Shown: positions 15,229 through 18,754 of the stretch, piece after piece
Numbering within the stretch: the first letter of the stretch is position 1
How the letters are laid out: each line of letters starts with the position of its first letter
DNA from: Alphaproteobacteria bacterium
GTDB lineage: Bacteria; Pseudomonadota; Alphaproteobacteria; UBA3830
Direction: 5' to 3'
Length of the DNA stretch: 18,754 bases
NCBI GenBank assembly: GCA_025998735.1
Contig: BNWJ01000016.1
Span: 1 to 18,754 of the forward strand
Program-made: the position numbers and the translations under genes
Notes under the pieces: model-generated
Told to the model about the DNA's origin: nothing
The model's input: the letters and a program-made list of their open reading frames with translations, nothing else
Database searches by the model: none

Positions 15229-16249
15229 TCATTGAGATCCTTGGAATTCACTATCCTTCCAGGTTCCTGCAAAAATCCTCCCGTCGGCAAGTGTATATGT
15301 TCCTTGTCCTCCGGGTCTATCATGCGCAAAATCTCCGACATATTTGTTCCCGTTGGCTTCTGTATACGTTCCGTTACCTTGTTCGTATACCATGCGCAAA
15401 ATTTCCCTCGTAGCTGTTTCCGTGGGCATCTTCCCAGATCCCCTGTCCATCGTATTTACCATACGCAAAATTTCCGGCATATCTCTCCCCATTGGCAAAT
15501 ACATACGTTCCGTTTCCATGCATTTTATCATCTACATAATCTCCGACATATTTATTTCCATTGGCAAATGTCATTGTTCCTACCCCATGTCTTTTGTCAC
15601 CCTTTCGATCTCCTACATAGATGTCTTTGTCAACGCGGTTAATTTCTTCTCTTCTTTTTACAAAGATATCATTCTTCCAATTTCCTTCAAGAACTACTCC
15701 ATTGGCAAATCTCCTCGATCCTATCCCATTTCTCATACCATCTTTCCAATCTCCCACATAGACGTCTTTGTCAGTATACATTATTTTTATTTTTCCTTCT
15801 ATGAACCTATCATTCTTCCAATTTCCTTCAAGAACTACTCCGTTGGCAAATGTCGTCGTACCTTTCCCATTTCTCATACCATTTTCCCAATTTCCCACAT
15901 AGACACCTTTGTCGGCAAATATATGTGTTCCTTTTTTAAAGCAGCAAACCACCCAATCTTCCATACGTACGCCTCTATTGAGCTTTACGCGATTATCATG
16001 CACCCAAATTCCATCATATATGCCACTGGTGGTCATTTTTAGGCTCCCGTTCCCATTTGGCCCATACGTTCCATCCTCATACAGCACAATCTCTCCTTTG
16101 TAAACGTTTCCCTTGAAGTCTCTGATCTCCCCTTACTTGTCAAGAGTACCGTCATTGAAATTGACAACCACTATCAGCCCTTCTGCAACTCCGAAACTTG
16201 CAATCGCTATTGCAGATGCGCAAGCGATTATTGATTTGCTCATTTTCAT
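15229..16249 (-). pseudogene. Secreted MORN-repeat protein gene, broken at two places
   Basis: From ATG 16249 (GGAG nine bases upstream) the frame encodes a signal peptide (KMSKSIIACASAIAIASFG) and ends at TAA 16133-16135 after 38 codons. The same frame continues past the stop directly into GEIRDFKGNVYKGEIV and a long run of MORN repeats (YVGNWENGMRNGKGTTTFANG and similar) down to about 15388. There a frameshift occurs: HG is followed by a single A before TACGAA, and the next frame continues with YEQGNGTYTEANGNKYVGDF to TGA 15229. Comparison with the preceding unit (AYGKYDGQG) fits loss of two bases from an AAA codon. Restored, it would be about 340 residues with roughly ten MORN units. MORN repeats bind membranes or scaffold proteins. 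It could also be a sequencing error at one site, but two independent lesions favour decay. Confidence 0.8.
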
Positions 16250-16284
16250 TTATCTATTCTCCATTAATAAAAAGCTAAAGGAAG

Positions 16285-16314
16285 TCTATAGAAATCATTC
16301 GCAGAACTCAACAA
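16285..16314 (-). promoter_or_regulatory. Possible promoter of the broken MORN gene
   Basis: On the minus strand TTGTTG (16309-16314), an 18-base spacer and TATAGA (16285-16290) lie about 36 bases before ATG 16249. Moderate matches only. Confidence 0.3.
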
Positions 16315-16382
16315 TTCCTTGCATCTTTGATCTCAGAATCTGTGCTATATTATCAGTGAAATGATGCACTTTGCTATTGAAT

Positions 16383-16401
16383 GGGCGCTCAGAAAACGCC
16401 C
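16383..16401. terminator. GC-rich hairpin downstream of acetoacetyl-CoA synthetase
   Basis: GGGCG (16383-16387) pairs with CGCCC (16397-16401) around CTCAGAAAA, 13 bases beyond the gene's stop codon. There is no T-run on the minus strand, so intrinsic termination is doubtful. Confidence 0.35.
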
Positions 16402-16413
16402 GTGATGCAACCA

Positions 16414-18372
16414 CTACACCTGGAGTTCCGGAAGATCTTTAAAATCATCCAGCAAAGATGGATCCTCAATGGACTCCATGTTTACCACCGGTTTTCCGTG
16501 GATGACGTTTTTAACGGCCAACTCAACGATTTTTCCGTTGTTGGTCTTAGGAACCCCACGAACTTTTATAATCTTGCTCGGCACATGGCGCGGAGTGGCG
16601 TTCTCTCTGATGATCCTATTGATTTTTTTCTTTAAATCGTCGGTTAGCTCTAGCTCAGGCTTTAGAACAACGAACAAAATGACTCTTTCGTCGTTATCCC
16701 ATTGCTGCCCGACAGCGATGCAATCGATAACCTCCTCAACCTTCTGCACCTGAGTGTATATTTCTGCCGTGCCGATTCTGACGCCGCCAGGATTCAATAC
16801 TGCGTCCGCTCTGCCAGAAATAAATACGCCATCGTGCTCAGTTAATTCTATCCAGTCGCCATGGCACCAGACATTGTCGAATTTCGCGAAATACGAGGAG
16901 ATGAATTTCTTGTTTTCATGATCCCCCCAGAACTTCAACGGTTGTGATGCGAATGTTGTGACGCAGGTCAATTCTCCCTGCTGTCCCACAGGCACTTCCG
17001 TCCCATCAGGACCATATACCCTGACGTCCATTCCCAATCCGAAGCCCTGCATTTCGCCGGAATATACTGGAGAAATCGCATTTCCCATCACGAAACTGGA
17101 GATGATGTCCGTTCCACCCGAGAATGAATTCAAATGAACGTCTTTCTTTATCTTGTTGTACACAAATTCACATGCTTCGGCGCAAAGCGGAGAGCCTGTG
17201 GATCCAATGGTTCTTATGGTTTCGAGCCGGTGGGTTTCCATCGGGCAAACATCGCTCTTTAGTAGTGTATCAAGATACTTGGCTGACGTACCAAAGAATG
17301 TCATGCCGCAGTCGTTTGCCATATCAAACAGAATATCCGGCTCTGGATGCAGTGGGTTTCCCTCGTACTGCATAAGCGTTGCATTTTGAGCAAGAATGGA
17401 GGTCGCCCAGTTCCACATCATCCAGCTGCAGGTGGTGAAATAGAACGCGCGATCGTCCGGCTTTATGTCACAGTGAATGAGCTGCTCCTTTTTGTGCTGC
17501 AGCAATGTGCCGCCGGCTCCATGCACAATACATTTTGGAACTCCGGTCGTTCCTGACGTAAATAACACATATATCGGGTGATCAAACGCAAACTTTTCAA
17601 ATATCAGTTCAGGAGCCGGATCATTTCCCAGAAATTCAGAAAATGAGAGAACTTCAGTCCTATTTCCAAATGGATAACCGACATCTATGTACGGAATAAC
17701 AATGGTTTTTTCTATACTAGTAACCTGCTCTACAACATTCTTGATTTTCTCAAGATTATTGAACTCCTTTCCCTTATAGTAGTATCCATCGACGGCGAAC
17801 AATATTCTTGGTTTTACCTGTCCGAATCGGTCAAGAGCTCCCTGTATTCCAAAATCCGGAGAGCAGGATGACCAAATCGCTCCAATACTAATGGTCGCCA
17901 GAGCTGCAATGGTCGTTTCCGGCATATTAGGGACGTAGCCACTGACGATGTCTCCTTTCTCAATGCCAAGCTTTCTTAGGGCTGCTGCTGCTTTTGCAAT
18001 GGAGTCATGTAAGTCTTTCCAGGAATAGATCCTCTTAACTCTATCCTCACCCCAGAATATCAGAGCCGGAGCAGCATCAGAGCGCTTCAGGAGGTTTTCG
18101 GCAAAGTTCAAAGTCGCATCTGGAAAATACCTGTGCTCCCAGAATTTTTCTGCGTTGTTGGATATTCTGTCAGATCCTTTTTCACCAACGACATCTCCAA
18201 AATCCCAAACTGCGTTCCAGAACAGCGTTGGATTTTCAACAGACCATTTCCACAGCTCATGGAACGTTGCCCCTGAAAAACCACAGCTTTCACTGACTAA
18301 GCTAATAAATTTTGATGCGTTGCTAGCCTCAATTCTCTCCTTGGAAGGAGTCCATAATAAATCATGTGACAT
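16414..18372 (-). CDS. Acetoacetyl-CoA synthetase
   Basis: A 652-residue member of the ANL adenylate-forming superfamily, matching acetoacetate-CoA ligase (EC 6.2.1.16) in length and motifs. It activates acetoacetate with ATP and CoA in the cytoplasm. Visible features are an N-terminal cap (LWTPSKERIE, then FHELWKWSVENPTLFWNAVW), the P-loop VLFTSGTTGVPKCIVHG near residue 270, TFFGTSAKYL, SGGTDIISSFV, GELTCVTTFASQPLKFWGD, the WCHGDW hinge region, and the C-terminal catalytic lysine in KTNNGKIVE near 615. AGGGAAA precedes ATG 18372. The enzyme is typical of bacteria using polyhydroxybutyrate or ketone bodies. No partner genes lie in the window, so it seems to be a single-gene unit. Confidence 0.93.
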   Translation of the reverse strand: MSHDLLWTPSKERIEASNASKFISLVSESCGFSGATFHELWKWSVENPTLFWNAVWDFGDVVGEKGSDRISNNAEKFWEHRYFPDATLNFAENLLKRSDAAPALIFWGEDRVKRIYSWKDLHDSIAKAAAALRKLGIEKGDIVSGYVPNMPETTIAALATISIGAIWSSCSPDFGIQGALDRFGQVKPRILFAVDGYYYKGKEFNNLEKIKNVVEQVTSIEKTIVIPYIDVGYPFGNRTEVLSFSEFLGNDPAPELIFEKFAFDHPIYVLFTSGTTGVPKCIVHGAGGTLLQHKKEQLIHCDIKPDDRAFYFTTCSWMMWNWATSILAQNATLMQYEGNPLHPEPDILFDMANDCGMTFFGTSAKYLDTLLKSDVCPMETHRLETIRTIGSTGSPLCAEACEFVYNKIKKDVHLNSFSGGTDIISSFVMGNAISPVYSGEMQGFGLGMDVRVYGPDGTEVPVGQQGELTCVTTFASQPLKFWGDHENKKFISSYFAKFDNVWCHGDWIELTEHDGVFISGRADAVLNPGGVRIGTAEIYTQVQKVEEVIDCIAVGQQWDNDERVILFVVLKPELELTDDLKKKINRIIRENATPRHVPSKIIKVRGVPKTNNGKIVELAVKNVIHGKPVVNMESIEDPSLLDDFKDLPELQV

Positions 18373-18476
18373 TTTATAATTTCCCTTTGTCTATGTAGAC
18401 GATGGTAATTCATGAAAATTAATTTTACGTTAATAATCTAAAATATTTGGTAATATTTTGTGCTTGCAGCATGACG

Positions 18477-18508
18477 CGAAGCAGAATACGGATCCAGCGT
18501 CACATTGG
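18477..18508. repeat. Palindromic repeat, intergenic copy
   Basis: Matches the ligA-embedded segment at 9555-9586 at 27 of 32 positions, including CGAAGCAG and TCCAGCGTCAC. It lies between the start of acetoacetyl-CoA synthetase and a decayed toxin gene. The remaining bases 18373-18476 are AT-rich and show nothing else I can support. Confidence 0.65.
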
Positions 18509-18518
18509 CGACTCGTAT

Positions 18519-18653
18519 TTAGTCTCCGTAATGACTCCACATTGATACTATCACAACGATTTTTTCTTTTTTTAGCACTTTGTAGAGCAACCGATGTTTC
18601 AAACTTATGCGGCGACCTTACCACCCATCTTGCACATTTTTCACGTGATCCAT
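18519..18653 (-). pseudogene. Decayed 3' end of a second YoeB-like toxin gene
   Basis: The frame ending at TAA 18519 encodes RRISLKHRLLYKV followed by LKKEKIVVIVSMWSHYGD, clearly parallel to the intact toxin in this window (RRINIKHRLVYQV ending LWGHYDDN) and keeping the catalytic Arg and the His-Tyr pair. Upstream in the same frame, DHVKNVQDGW is followed by TAA (18618-18620) and then GRRI, where the family has W-S-R-R-I. The N-terminal half is not recognisable in one frame within the window. It is a toxin remnant, perhaps of a former YefM-YoeB locus extending past the window edge. Confidence 0.7.
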
Positions 18654-18754
18654 GGCACATGAGCCCACAACTCGTGAAAGAAAGTAGATGAGACGATCAT
18701 CGAGAAGATGGTTGCCAACCCTTTTGTCAAAAATGATCTTTTAGATCTATCTTG

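Noticed and set aside
13968..16249. Genomic island integrated at tRNA-Leu carrying the PAAR/MORN module
   Set aside because: The module lies on the 5' side of the tRNA, whereas integrases normally use the 3' end. No integrase and no repeat of the tRNA 3' end were seen.
18430..18660. A 76-codon minus-strand frame at the right end
   Set aside because: It is in the wrong frame relative to the recognisable toxin motif (HRLLYKV to WSHYGD) and continues through the intergenic repeat.

Overview
The window looks like a piece of an AT-rich alphaproteobacterial genome, most likely an intracellular symbiont of the Holosporales/Rickettsiales type. The grounds are alphaproteobacterial-looking ribosomal proteins L21 and L27, a lone short NifU-C (NFU) protein, acetoacetyl-CoA synthetase, several decaying genes, and dispersed palindromic repeats, one of which lies in frame inside ligA. 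The taxonomic placement is inference from protein character, not from a search. Nearly all genes are on the minus strand.

Layout. 1-1800: a glycine-rich RRM RNA-binding protein with its own terminator and a 5' leader hairpin, the rplU-rpmA ribosomal operon, and tRNA-Glu(CTC). 2238-3896: the only clear plus-strand gene, a secreted coiled-coil/Sel1-TPR-like protein with a recent 99-bp internal duplication and a stop codon followed by 28 further in-frame codons. A bidirectional hairpin separates it from the convergent nfu-bax pair (NFU iron-sulfur carrier, then a Bax/GH73-like glucosaminidase). 5189-5930: a debris zone with a truncated membrane-protein frame, a 249-bp element bounded by perfect 27-nt inverted repeats, and a diverged copy of a dispersed repeat. 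5929-8889: a very large secreted Pro/Ala/Ser/Thr-rich plus coiled-coil protein, flanked by two same-orientation copies of that repeat. 9123-11820: ligA downstream of an intact YefM-YoeB type toxin-antitoxin pair whose promoter carries the classical paired operator cores. 12035-12166: a good promoter and ribosome-binding site leading into a short frame that begins with ATA rather than ATG. 12163-13903: plsY-dprA operon. 13968-14053: tRNA-Leu(TAA). 14083-16249: a PAAR-like (DUF4280-type) protein translationally coupled to a YwqK-like MORN-variant protein, preceded by a secreted MORN-repeat gene broken by one nonsense codon and one frameshift. 16414-18372: acetoacetyl-CoA synthetase. 18477-18653: a repeat copy next to the decayed 3' end of a second YoeB-like toxin.

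How it fits together. Housekeeping genes (translation, membrane lipid synthesis, DNA ligation, DNA uptake/processing, iron-sulfur assembly) alternate with probable host-interaction genes (TPR protein, giant coiled-coil protein, PAAR/MORN module, peptidoglycan hydrolase). The junctions carry repeats and pseudogene remnants. The most notable observations are the in-frame repeat insertion in ligA, the PAAR-like/MORN gene pair beside a broken MORN paralogue, the repeat-flanked giant coiled-coil gene, and the inverted-repeat element.
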